Assembly: GCF_015706575.1 (NCBI RefSeq)
Contig: NW_024037059.1
Location: 35,164,129 to 35,228,128, forward strand
DNA: 64,000 nucleotides
Source: Patiria miniata
Lineage: Eukaryota > Echinodermata > Asteroidea > Valvatida > Asterinidae
Direction: 5' to 3'
The notes below the pieces were generated by a model that ran no database searches, had not been told where the DNA came from, and saw only the letters and a program-made list of their open reading frames with translations. Positions 39,201-46,200 of this stretch are shown here, piece by piece. Numbering within the stretch: the first letter of the stretch is position 1; each line of letters begins with the position of its first letter. The translations under genes were made by a program, and so were the position numbers.

Positions 39201-42200
39201 AGTCAGTGATGCGTTTGAATGTCTCTCCCAGTGGTCTCCCCCAACTCTCCCTTTGTAACTGTTGAGGGGGTACTTGTGCACGGAGCCCATAATATTCAGG
39301 GTTCCAATATTCAGGGTTCTTATTTCACTTACAATCCGCAGCGGTGAAGTTCGGCAAGGAATCGTAGCTCTTTTCCCCCGACATAATACCGTGCATCATC
39401 CTCAGGTAGTAGGAGAACGGAGTGTTGCGTAGCCCCTTGACCATGATATCGGACAGATGGTAGGGGTACAACATCAAGTGATCGGCGCTGTATTTGAGCA
39501 GTTCCTCATAGTATTTCTTCTCATCGCGTCGCACGGTGCGCACTGTGGGGAAAAAGGCAGTAAAAATGCACTGGTTGGGTGAAATTCGTTGTGTTTGCTT
39601 TGAATTCACACTTGTTTTTCTAGATAAAAGTGTTACGCTCCAACTTTAGCATCGTCCAAACTATAGTTTGCGTACTGCTACTTCCAGAACTGTAAGGTGT
39701 TACCGACCTTACAAGAAGGCTAATACTAGTTGCTGCGGTGGAAACTTGTCAATTTCGTTTGTAATTCCTAGCACAGCTGCCAACAAGATCTCATGCCGTA
39801 AAATGAAAGCCGCGCTGTAGTTAGTCAAGAGAGCTAAAGTGCCCGCAGTCGACAGCCCACGATGACAGACAACCGAGTGGATATTCGCGTGATCTCGGTA
39901 AGCGAAACTGTTGTAAATTTCACCTTTTGTGTGACATTTCAGGGATTTTGAACCAGCGCCTAGATACATGTACGTGGCCAGATCAAGATAATGCATAATA
40001 CTGGGGCCAAAAATGTTGTGGTAGGAATGTTTGCAAAATGAATATATCAAATTGACACTTTGTTGTGGAAGCAACTTCTATTGGTCTTTCTGTATAAACC
40101 TTACAGTTCTTGAAGTAGGGTAACGCTAACTATAGTCAAGATTGCCCCAAGTACAGTTGTGACTTCCCCAACTATAGTTAGGATGGTCATAGTTAGGGCC
40201 ATTGCTACATGCATACCTGTAGTTGGGGCTTAACAAGGTAACAAGGCATAAAAGATGCATATTAAAAAGTGGATTTTAATATTACTGAAGTTTTTATAAA
40301 AGAAACCTCAAAACCGTCCAGCAATTTGGTCCTGTATTTTCAGGCATCTACGGTTGTCTACAATACAGCATCATTTATGGTCTAAAAATCAGTCAGTCAA
40401 ATAAATTATTTAAATCTTTAATTGGCTACATGTAAATGCATGAACAATTTCATTTTCCTAACATTTCAAAATGTCTACGTACATGAAGGTCAAGAGCACT
40501 GGGCAAAACACAAGAACATGTTCATTCAAATTTTTAACTGAACATTTACTCCATCAAAATCCCCCCTCCCCAAAAAAACTTTGTTTAAAATATTAAAGGA
40601 GAAATTAGACATGAAACATTTTCCGTACCAAGATTTCCTTTGTATCGTAGCTGATTCTTGACGCTGAAGTTGACAACTAACTTCTCATATTCTTTCTGTG
40701 ACTGCCCCAGAACCTGAGGATAAAAGATTAAATTTAAGATCAGAAAGAATCTTGCATCCTGACCCAAGTTTTCTCATCATATTATTATCTCAAGAAGGTC
40801 AGTCATTGCAAAAATGTTGAAAAGACATGAATCTGGGACCGAGAAACATTTCCGATTTTGTGGATGTGACTTTGCACTTAATTTTGTAAACGTTTAGCAG
40901 ATATTTTTTTAGAACCGTTTAAACGTTCAGCCATTCACAAAGGCTGATGCATGCTCATTACGTCTGTAGACGGGTGTGTGATTGATATGTTAAATCAACA
41001 ATGGCAGTCACTGAAAAAGTAAAAACTTAACTACACACATGTGTGCCCCGAATGTAATCAAGTATTGAGAAGTGCTTCGAAGGTTTTGTAAATGAAATAG
41101 GTTTGAAAACATCATTAATTATTTCTGCCAAGTAGGCTTAACTCAAAGGAAGACTACGTGAATGGTGAACGTACATTTCGTAGGTCCCTTTTTTATAATT
41201 TGGGTTTCGTTTAAATGTTTTGGAAAATTTGTAAAGAGATTTAGTCTTGTGTTTGTTTAAACCTTTAAATGTGTAAACGTCACATCCTTTTATTAAATTA
41301 TAGAGAAAAGTTTTGAAATACACTCGACTCACCGTAGACTTTGTACACACCCAAAGTAGTGGTGTCCTACATTCTTTCCGCAAAATCAAAACATGCATTA
41401 ATGTTTGAACTAGCCTAGCCTACATTTTGAAAATACGCAGTGGCTATCGTTACGGCAGCCGAAACGCATTTCTCATTTTCTATCGTTACGGTAGACTGCA
41501 ACTTTTATAAAAACATGAGAAGAAAATATAAAATTAGAAGGAAAAAAAGTGAATTTGAACGTTATGAAATTCGGACTTTATTTCCCTTTTTAAAAAAATC
41601 CTCCAAATCCTCAGGTTAGAAAAGGAAAAAAATTTGAGTGCAAAACTGAGATGCGAACCCGCAACCTCGCGGTGCAAAATCCTACCCTCTATCGACTGAG
41701 CTGTCGCACTGCTTGCTAAAACGTGGGGAAACAAATAATTATATACCTGCGTGCGTATCAAAAATGTATCGTAGAGGGCGCTAAACAACGGCTGCCGTAA
41801 CGATAGCCATTTCGTTGAAAATAAACGGTCCTACTAAAGCGCGTCAACAAGCGTCAACAAGCAACAACAAGCGTCAACAATAAAGCAATAATGAACATCT
41901 TCTGCATATCAATTAAAGTTAAAATTATTTTAAAACTTGGTTTTTTGAACGCGAAATGTACGACCAATTTGTCGATAAAAGTAGGCCGCCATCTTGTTTG
42001 GATGGCGCTGTAGACTTCGCGCATGCGTAGTATGGCTCTTTACACTTCACGCATGCGTAGTACGGCTAGCTACACATAAACAAGATGGCGGCCAACTTTT
42101 ATCGACAAATTCGTCGTACATTTCGCGTTTAAAAAACCAAGTTTTAAAATAATTTTAACTTTAATTGATATGCAGAAGATGTTCATTATTGCTTTTTCTA

Positions 42201-42931
42201 CCATATAAAGCTGTTTTTATTGTTCAAAAGACTATAAAAAATTTGTTGACGCGCACTTAACGACTACTAAAACTTGTTGACGCTTGTTGACGCTTGTTGA
42301 CGCTTGTTGACGCGCTTTAGTAGGACCCAAAATAAATACTTTTGGGGAGGGGGATCCATTTGTAACAAAAATGCCATGAGTGCCATACTTCTGTAAACCA
42401 GCGTCGGATAAAATGTTGCAACCTGACGCCACTTCAGCGGTTGTGTAAAATTTCCGAAGTATTTCCTAACAAACTTGGAAATGTTTCTCCAGATTCATGT
42501 CTTATGAATATGAATGATTTATCATCATTTTTGCAATGACTGACCTTCATTGAGATGATATGATATGAAGAAAAAAGTGGCGTCAAGTTGCAACATTTTT
42601 TCCAGAAAAAGTGTTACTGAAATCACATGCATCATAATTATTCATGCCCCAAAATAAATTGCCAGTGTATGCAGTGCCATACTGATGCTGTTAGAAACGT
42701 GAAATATAATTTTTTTTTAAAAGGAAACTAACTTTTACTCCTAGAACTATGAGGCTCCGCGTGAGCGGAGACACGCGGAGCCTCATAGTGTTCTAGGAGT
42801 AGGAGTAACTAACTTTAGCATGTTTAGAAATGTCCAAAATTAATTTAATTAAGGCCTACCTGTTTGACATTTGCCGGTAATTTAGACCACGGATAATTAT
42901 TCCTGATGTGGAACTCTACCTCCGCATTCAT
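12111..42931 (-). CDS. FAM91A1: FAM91A1 homologue, complete, 20 coding exons
   Basis: Minus-strand exons in order: 42860-42931 (ATG at 42929-42931), 40629-40713, 39333-39542, 37552-37619, 34963-35079, 33605-33695, 31451-31513, 29570-29676, 28559-28710, 27367-27595, 23785-23871, 22224-22309, 21131-21259, 20296-20383, 18346-18456, 18052-18165, 16828-16891, 13325-13772, 13069-13138, 12111-12251 (TGA). All 19 junctions are GT-AG and phase-consistent; 2532 bp give 843 residues, against about 838 in human. Hallmarks: [18 protein letters not shown] at the start, [124 protein letters not shown]. Family knowledge: FAM91 N- and C-terminal domains; partner of WDR11 and TBC1D23 in capturing AP-1 vesicles at the trans-Golgi. 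Exon 18 encodes a Ser/Thr/Pro-rich, poorly conserved linker (about residues 645-700). Confidence 0.97.
12300..12895 (-). repeat. Tandem array (about 88 bp x 7) carrying copies of the last FAM91A1 acceptor
   Basis: Seven units of 87-91 bp, each holding GGTCTGGTACCACAGGCATG on the plus strand and a self-complementary GGTTGATAA...TTATCAACC stretch. On the coding strand each unit reads pyrimidine-rich tract, TTTGCACAG or similar, then GGCATGCCTGTGGTACCAG. This matches the true acceptor plus start of the last exon (at 12251), which acts as an eighth, diverged member. Units are nearly identical, implying recent amplification or homogenisation. The array sits wholly within the last intron (12252-13068). 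Confidence 0.9.
13773..14305. other. FAM91A1 intron part, nothing recognised
   Basis: Between exon 18 and the 145-bp array. Short open frames here have no similarity I can name. Confidence 0.5.
14310..15520. repeat. Eight-unit tandem array, about 145-bp period
   Basis: Each unit holds CAAGTTATCATCCGGAAACC, GGTGACCTTGACCTTTGACC, CCAATCCCAACTTGCCTACT, GGCAACCCCCTACC and TTAGACA(C/T)CAAAATCTCAT. The GTGACCTTGACC motif starts near 14371, 14517, 14662, 14800, 14954, 15100, 15243 and 15389. Units differ by small changes. In the FAM91A1 intron between exons 17 and 18. Confidence 0.93.
15521..15782. mobile_element. Tail of the array's element: GGAC runs, with an inserted inverted repeat
   Basis: (GGAC)n at 15523-15540 is followed by GGTCTGGTCAGAACGGACAT. 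A second GGTCCGGTCAGAACGGACGG plus (GGAC)n at 15700-15732 leads to CCCCTCGAGCCTCTCGGCTG. Between them ACTTGTGGGGTGAT faces ATCACCCCACAAG. The GGAC-run ending plus CCCCTCGAGCC is a common end of dispersed invertebrate repeats; class not assigned. Confidence 0.55.
15790..16820. other. FAM91A1 intron part with a recurring GACAAAGTGACAAATC motif
   Basis: AAAGTGACAAATC-like motifs recur near 16024, 16210, 16300 and, more diverged, 16405, with an inverse CGTCACTTCGTCAAAAC near 16622. No other structure seen. Confidence 0.4.
16960..17615. mobile_element. Foldback element ending GACTCGCCCTG, copy 1
   Basis: Inverted arms: TTCTGCATGTAGCGCTTTCC near 16982 faces GGAAAGTGCTACATGCAGAA near 17530, and TCCACGGATCACA faces TGTGATCCGTGGA. 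The right terminus GACTCGCCCTG is followed by TA; the left terminus is degraded. It matches 63480-63982. Confidence 0.7.
17620..18050. other. FAM91A1 intron part, nothing recognised
   Basis: Between the foldback element and exon 16. No repeat or open frame of note. Confidence 0.45.
18640..19140. repeat. Degraded dispersed repeat with C/G runs
   Basis: Poly-C blocks near 18676 and 18728. Positions 18835-18950 (ATCTTTTGCTCAAAAAAATT, CAGATCGCACCTCAGAGCAT) match 9615-9720 and, in part, 62005-62110. Positions 19065-19125 are an inverted match to 28935-29005 (GCACTGGGTGTTGGCGTG). Class unknown. Confidence 0.5.
19142..20288. repeat. 31-bp minisatellite, about 37 copies
   Basis: Unit: CAGGCAGGATCAGGGAGGG + TTTAGGGTCAAA, 31 bp, repeated head to tail over 1147 bp with almost no drift. 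Variants are mainly GGGAGGG versus GAGAGGG, and one TATAGGG. It ends 7 bp outside FAM91A1 exon 14, so the intron on the coding strand enters the array at about +9. No spacer variation, so not a CRISPR. Confidence 0.97.
20535..20835. repeat. Tandem duplication, two units of about 150 bp
   Basis: AAAATTACTGG...TCCTTCAAA, GTAATGAGATAAACATGACT, TTATTTTGCCTTATTTTCAA and TCAGCCTGT.GCTTACAGTTG occur twice in the same order, about 85-90% alike by eye. Confidence 0.8.
20840..21130. other. FAM91A1 intron part, nothing recognised
   Basis: Unique-looking sequence between the duplication and exon 13. Confidence 0.4.
21909..22120. mobile_element. TTAA-flanked TIR element (CTTAAGGACGGG ends)
   Basis: CCTCTTAAGGACGGG at the left faces CCCGTCCTTAAGGGG at the right, with TTAA at 21905-21908 and 22121-22124. 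212 bp, non-coding. TTAA targets are typical of piggyBac or Kolobok. Confidence 0.85.
22566..23212. mobile_element. TTAA/CCCTAACTCCCTA-family element, interrupted
   Basis: TTAA (22562-22565) then CCCTAACTCCCTACTG at the left; GGTTAGGG then TAAA at the right. Interrupted at 22624-23047 by a hAT-like insertion. Confidence 0.65.
22624..23047. mobile_element. hAT-like short element with 8-bp target duplication
   Basis: TAGGGGTGTGCAT to the inverse ATGCACAGCCCTA, flanked by TCCATCAC at 22616-22623 and 23048-23055. Inside are GGGTACCC-type palindromes. No transposase. 8-bp duplication and TAGGG..TGTGCA ends fit hAT. Confidence 0.8.
23260..23570. repeat. Dispersed repeat shared with 52310-52690
   Basis: Common blocks: TTTTGGGGGTCTC, CAATTTCTGGCAGA or CCATTTCTGGCAGA, TTTCTCA.TAA.TCGGTAGGTGC-like GTAGGTGCATTTCCG. 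Class unknown. Confidence 0.45.
24001..24345. mobile_element. Possible hAT-like remnant with ATATTCGAA motifs
   Basis: GAATATTCGA-like palindromes cluster at 24015-24085 and TTCGAATAATCAACTATTCG at 24285-24310. No exact ends or duplication found; tentative. Confidence 0.3.
24835..25420. repeat. Tandem array, five units of about 118 bp
   Basis: Each unit holds AAGTCGCACACACTT, a GCGCA..GTGTGC segment, CTCC.C.CTGGAGCTTTC-like GGAGCTTTCAAAAGTGGTCA, and CGCAAAGACGCTAC then TTTTGTGCACATTCAGAA. It produces long overlapping open frames in two plus frames, which are repeat artefacts. FAM91A1 intron. Confidence 0.88.
26030..26195. mobile_element. Palindromic element
   Basis: AATATTGAGTGGCT, GGAGGAATATTATCG and ACTTTTCCA on the left face TGGAAAAGT, CGATAATATTCCTCC and AGCCACTCAATATT on the right: arms of about 70 bp. 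Confidence 0.7.
26196..26553. mobile_element. TIR element (AAATGACAAGGATCT ends)
   Basis: TATATAACTGACATATAGAT and CCTTGTCATTTGAT at 26196-26229 face ATCAAATGACAAGGATCT and GTATGTCGGTTATATA at 26517-26552. It abuts the palindromic element to its left. Confidence 0.72.
26670..27335. repeat. GACTTGTGATTG minisatellite, block 3
   Basis: Same motif as the regucalcin blocks but with T rather than G between units (GACTTGTGATT). A SINE tail fragment (GTCGGTGAAGAGCAAAACCC, 27160-27180) interrupts it. It ends about 30 bp from FAM91A1 exon 10. Confidence 0.85.
27639..27665 (-). mobile_element. SINE tail fragment
   Basis: GGTTTTGCCCTTCACCGACA is the inverse of the tail of the 10117-10283 SINE family. 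Confidence 0.6.
27950..28035. repeat. Dispersed repeat (also 1650-1735, 50940-51030, 57240-57320)
   Basis: Inverse of 1665-1725: ACAATGGGCC, AGCCCATTCATTGGTGT, GGGGTAATCC, with a nearby run of CAGTCAGTC-like repeats (28320-28380, 28480). At 57290 ATTGGCATTATCAGGTAATC is a diverged relative. Class unknown. Confidence 0.5.
28043..28316. mobile_element. GGGCCC-ended short TIR element, copy 2
   Basis: GGGCCCAATTTCACGGCGCT at the left faces AGCGCCGTGAAATTGGGCCC at the right. Length 274 bp, intact ends. Confidence 0.88.
28711..29569. other. FAM91A1 intron between exons 8 and 9
   Basis: Contains CGTGCATTGTAAACTAGACA at 28852, shared with 51480, and the 28935-29005 block shared inversely with 19065. 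Near 29240-29340 GTGGAGACGTAT(A/T) recurs, then ACGTCTCCAGAGGG. No gene. Confidence 0.45.
29750..30800. repeat. Dispersed repeat split by about 700 bp of inserted sequence
   Basis: 29755-29850 (TCAATCCTGTTCCCCTGCCA, GGCTAGTCACCAA) and 30575-30800 (GCACTGTGACTATTCAAATT, GGTACAGCTGGCTTATCA, CACAGCCAGTCAATCCTGCT) are contiguous in the other copy at 33880-34165. The gap here includes the GGGCCC element at 30278-30558. Confidence 0.6.
30278..30558. mobile_element. GGGCCC-ended short TIR element, copy 3
   Basis: GGGCCCAATTTCATAGCACT faces AGTGCTGCTTAACAGC-type right end (AGCACTATGAAATTGGGCCC). Same core as copies 1 and 2. Confidence 0.88.
30876..31393. mobile_element. TTAA-type short element, copy 2
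   Basis: AGGGAATATACATCATTTGC to the inverse TGTATTTTCCCT, flanked by TTAA at 30872-30875 and 31394-31397. It lies only 57 bp downstream (in coding direction) of FAM91A1 exon 7. Confidence 0.8.
31635..33524. mobile_element. hAT element, non-autonomous, with GGCC-rich subterminal repeats
   Basis: Ends CAGTGTTG and CAACACTG, flanked by an exact 8-bp duplication CATATTAC (31627-31634, 33525-33532). Behind each end lie dense arrays of GGCCTCG / GAGGCCAAGGCC, pointing inward. Such subterminal repeats, 8-bp duplications and CAGTGTTG ends are hAT hallmarks. No transposase frame in the 1.2-kb core. The element occupies most of the 2091-bp intron between FAM91A1 exons 6 and 7. Confidence 0.9.
33880..34165. 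repeat. Uninterrupted copy of the 29750-30800 repeat
   Basis: Shares CAATCCTGTTCCCCTGCCA, AGGCTAGTCACCAA, CACTGTGACTA, GGTAGGCACAGCTGGCTTAT and CACAGCCAGTCAATCCTGCT in the same order. Abuts the 34173-34541 element. Class unknown. Confidence 0.6.
34173..34541. mobile_element. Second copy (inverted) of the GGTTTCTGGTATG element
   Basis: Same ends and same core as 6295-6651 but in the opposite orientation; in the FAM91A1 intron between exons 5 and 6. No coding capacity seen. Confidence 0.75.
34584..34788. mobile_element. TTAA/CCCTAACTCCCTA-family element
   Basis: TTAA|CCCTAACTCCCTAGGCC at the left and GGTTAGGG|TTAA at the right. The core repeats CCTCAATCCTGCAAAATCC. 205 bp. Confidence 0.85.
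35080..35750. other. FAM91A1 intron 4 part, nothing recognised
   Basis: AT-rich, no open frame or repeat I can support. Confidence 0.45.
35751..36124. mobile_element. TIR element (AATAATAGTTCTGCTTC ends) with internal tandem duplication
   Basis: GGCCCAAAAAAATAATAGTT then CTGCTTCCGG at the left; GGAAGCAGAACTATTTTTTT then GCC at the right. The first about 130 bp occur twice in tandem (restart near 35881). A single-unit copy lies at 44222-44495. Confidence 0.82.
36130..37254. other. FAM91A1 intron 4 part with a tRNA-derived fragment
   Basis: Positions 36868-36915 match the tRNA-derived repeat at 11127-11205 (GGTAATCCGGAGGT). A C-run lies near 36643. The rest shows nothing. Confidence 0.45.
37978..38421. 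mobile_element. CCCTAACTCCCTA-family element, left end degraded
   Basis: TAACTCCCTCTGGCATTTTT at the left and GGGAAGGTTAGAG|TTAA at the right. Multiple CCTCAATCCTGCAAAATCCT units in the core; a further fragment with the same unit lies at 37730-37845. Confidence 0.65.
38695..39095. mobile_element. TTAA/CCCTAACTCCCT-family element
   Basis: TTAA (38691-38694) then CCCTAACTCCCTGGGCC; GGAAGGTTAGGG then TTAA (39096-39099). The core shares GTTGAGGC, CCAGTGACATCCTGGAGCAG and AAGACCTTGACACAGTGCAT with 38200-38350 and 61270-61390. Confidence 0.85.
39543..40628. other. FAM91A1 intron 2, nothing recognised
   Basis: Only short clusters of ACTATAGTT-like motifs near 39660 and 40130-40190. No gene or repeat supported. 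Confidence 0.45.
41436..41814. mobile_element. TIR element carrying a tRNA-like core, copy 1, 9-bp target duplication
   Basis: Ends CGCAGTGGCTATCGTTACGG and, inverted, CGAAATGGCTATCGTTACGG. Flanked by TTGAAAATA at 41427-41435 and 41815-41823. On its minus strand the core reads ACAGCTCAGTCGATAGAGGG (box A) and GAGGTTGCGGGTTCGCATCT (box B), a tRNA-like unit of about 73 nt. A second GTGGCTATCGTTACGGTAG-like block lies inside the left end. Confidence 0.88.
41826..42328. mobile_element. Foldback element with CGTCAACAAG subrepeats
   Basis: GGTCCTACTAAAGCGCGTCA at the left faces TGACGCGCTTTAGTAGGACC at the right. Tandem CGTCAACAAG units follow each end, then about 130-bp complementary arms (ATCTTCTGCATATCAATTAA and inverse; CGACAAATT). 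AAAATAAA flanks both sides (41818-41825, 42329-42336). The left flank overlaps the target duplication of the neighbouring element. Confidence 0.87.
42737..42800. repeat. Near-perfect 64-bp hairpin
   Basis: ACTCCTAGAACTATGAGGCT + CCGCGTG faces CACGCGG + AGCCTCATAGTGTTCTAGGA, with a 2-nt bulge and an 8-nt loop. 60 bp inside FAM91A1 intron 1 from exon 1. Confidence 0.9.
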
Positions 42932-43227
42932 CTTGTGGAGGGATTGCTGACGAGAATTCAGCCAAATTTGGGAGAGAAAATCCGCACCTTCCCGTATGCC
43001 GTTCCAACTCACAAATCACGTCCACGAATCTACTTATTGATTTCGGCTTCGGATACGTTTTCTGCTGTCGTCTTTGCACGTTCAATGCGGTACCTGCATT
43101 AAGATCCGAAGAAACTGTGTCAAAGGTCACGCAACGAAAACAAATACAAGTCGGACAGATCGCGGTAGTTGGCGATAAATTTCCACCGAATTTTAGCTGT
43201 TAAATTTATGATTTTTTAACATTAAAA
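42932..43227. promoter_or_regulatory. Probable bidirectional promoter between FAM91A1 and NagA-like gene
   Basis: Two start codons point away from each other, FAM91A1 at 42931 (minus) and the NagA-like gene at 43228 (plus), leaving 296 bp. This span must hold both 5'UTRs, unless non-coding first exons lie further out, and at least part of both promoters. It is unusually free of repeats for this window. No TATA box is evident. TCAAAGGTCACG near 43120 contains an AGGTCA half site. Promoter role is inferred from geometry only. Confidence 0.6.
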
Positions 43228-46200
43228 ATGGAAGATGACATTGTCTGCATAACGTGCAAACAGCTAGCTCTGCCTGGCGGTGAAACATTGGAGGGGAAAG
43301 TGCATATCATCGTCGAAGATGGAAAAATATCTGGTGAGAACTAGATTTTTTTGTATGGTTGATGTGTAGGGCGCCACCTCGCGCTTTGATGATTTTAACC
43401 CAAGTTTTAATATTGTTTTTGTCAAACAAAATAATAATGTAGTTTTTTCATTAGAAATAGAAATGAAAACAGAAGAGTCACTACTCAGTTATACACTATG
43501 CAAAACAGTGGAAATCGAACATGATATTGTTAAACTAATGAGGGTCTGACTTTGTGTTAATTTAGTGAATGTAAATTAGTTGTAAACTATTATTATATTA
43601 TTAGACAAATTTTAGACTTAATTGAGATTTATCATGGCCTAGTGTTGTTTTTTTTTACGCAGTGGCTATCGTTACGGCAGCCGTAACGCATTTCCCTTTT
43701 TCTATCGTTACGGTAGACTGCAACTTTTACAAAAACATGAGAAGAATTAAAATTAGAAGGAAAAAAGTGAATTTGAACATTATGAAATTCGGACTTTATT
43801 TCCCTTTTTAAAAAAATCCTCCCAAGCCTCAGGTTAGAAAAGGAAAAAAAATCGAGTGCAAAACTGAGATGCGAACCCGCAACCTCGCGGTGCAAAATCC
43901 TACCCTCTATCGACTTAGCTGTCGCACTGCTCGCTAAAACGTGGGGAAACAAATAATTATATACCTGCGTGCGTATCAAAAAAGTATCGTAGAGGGCGCT
44001 AAACAACGGCTGCCGTAACGATAGCCACTTCGTTTTTTTTTATTTTAACCTATTATAAAATTAAATTGTTGGCCTGAAAAATAAGTCAGCTTCATTTGTT
44101 CCAAATGCATGGTTTGTTAAACATAGGCAGTGGGTATTTGGCTAGCACCAGTTTCCTGTAATACTAATACTAGTAAACGTTATTGTCACAGAGGCTTTCT
44201 CTAATTATTGGCTGATGTACAAGGCCAAAAAAAATAATAGTTCTGCTTCCAGTTACCCTACCTACCCTATTTTGACAGCCCCTACCCTAAATTTTTGGGG
44301 CGAAAAATGGAGGAAAAAACCTGAAAACCATCAATTACTACCTATTAGTATTACCCTTTAGTATACATGTTTGCAGACATCTCCATATAATCGTACACAA
44401 AAATATTTGCCAAAAAAAACCCAAAAATTCCCTACCTACCTAGGCCTACCCTATTTTCAAATACCATGTAATCTGAAGCAGGACTATTTTAATAATAAAT
44501 GGCTAAAATAGTTTCAATAATGAAAGGGCTAATATTGTCATAATTATTGGCTGCACTAACTTTCTTTTGACCTCTGGCAAAGTAATGTTTACTAACACTA
44601 ATCAAAGAAAGCCGGCGCGGCCACTAAGATGTAATGAGCCAATCAGAGAAAGCCGCCGGAAAAATAATGTTGATTAAACATGCTAAAAGAAAACCAGGGT
44701 CTAGCTGCCAAATATCACAGACTTTGCTAGAGCTACATGTAATTGTAAGGCTACAAATAATTTGTTACATAAAGTTTGATTTTTGTCATTTGTTCATCCC
44801 TTTTATCGCAGCGATTTTTGACCAAGAGGCTGATCTTGTGAAGAGCACCAAGACTCATTATTATGCGGATATTGTCACGCCAGGCTTCGTCGATATACAT
44901 CACCATGGACTAAGTGAGCATATTTGCTGGAAGACAAACCAAAATGATTAATGGGAGGGGGGGGGGCTTGTTTGAATAAACCAGTCTGCTTTACTTAAAC
45001 CAGTATTAGTAGGTGTAGGTTGGGCCCACTCAGTAATTTGCAGAAGATTGAGCTTTGAAACAGTTAAAGGCAGAGTAGATCATTTGCAGCTATCCAAAAA
45101 GTAACTGATAAAATTATTGTTGAAAAGGTTATTTGGTTTCAAGTTAGTAATGGCAATAAACTAAGTGGTAAGACATCTGCACTAGAAAGCAGGAGGTCGT
45201 GGGTTCGAGTCTCACCCTAGTGATTTTTCCAACTTTCACTCGGGAGGTAACACACTGAGTATACAGTGTTTATACGTCGGTGAAGGGCAAAACCTAATTT
45301 GATTTAAATCATCCCGATGCAAAATTCCATCTTATGAATAGTAAATGCGGTACCCGCTGCTATGTACATCAGATTCGAACCAGCCAACCGATCCCGTTAG
45401 CTCGGTGGTCGAGTGGTAAGACATCTGCACTTGAAAGCAGGAGGTCGTGGGTTCGAGTCTCACCCTAGTGATTTTTCCAACTTTCACTTGGGAGGTAACA
45501 CACTGAGTATACAGTGTTTATACGTCGGTGAAGGACAAAAACCTCATTTGATTGGCAATAAACTCCCTGTGAAATTATTCTTTCTGGTATCATGGCATGC
45601 TGTCATTTTGAAGAAAACAACAAAAGAAGGCAATTTCCAAAGTGCTTCAAGTGACGCATTTTTGGAAATTTCTGGACTGGTTTGTAGTTCGGCCGAATAC
45701 ATGAACAGGTGCGCGCAAGCGTTGACACGACGCATCGCACATACACGCAGTTGCTATTATTCGTCGGTTCAGTGCGTGACATCGCGTAGCTGCAATCGGC
45801 TGAAAACGTGTCCCGGATGCTGATTTCAGGCGCAATTCAAAACATGACTCTGTAAATGAAATTGAGATCCTAGAATATTGTTTTCTTGGATTGTACAGCA
45901 TTTACTGAGCTATTTAAACTTAATCAGGTTAGTTGTTAAGCACTTGTCTTTAGATTTTGAGCACAAATGACCTACATGTACCCTACCTTTAAGCCACATC
46001 TTCAGTCACTATTTGGCTATTTGTAATTTTTTTTGCAGGTGGAGCTGATGACCTGGTTCGGTTTTGGAGCAACCCAGGTACGAAATCGAATTTCTAAAAT
46101 GCCTGTTTATGTTGGGCGCTATCGATAGATCTACGTTATCAACCAATCATGCTGCGCTATCGGTCGATGGCACTGCACTGTCAGTCGATCGTGCCACTAT

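Noticed and set aside
42897-43130. Minus-strand 77-codon frame starting at 43130
   Set aside because: It overlaps the FAM91A1 5'UTR and exon 1 in another frame; exon 1 begins at 42931 with strong family similarity.
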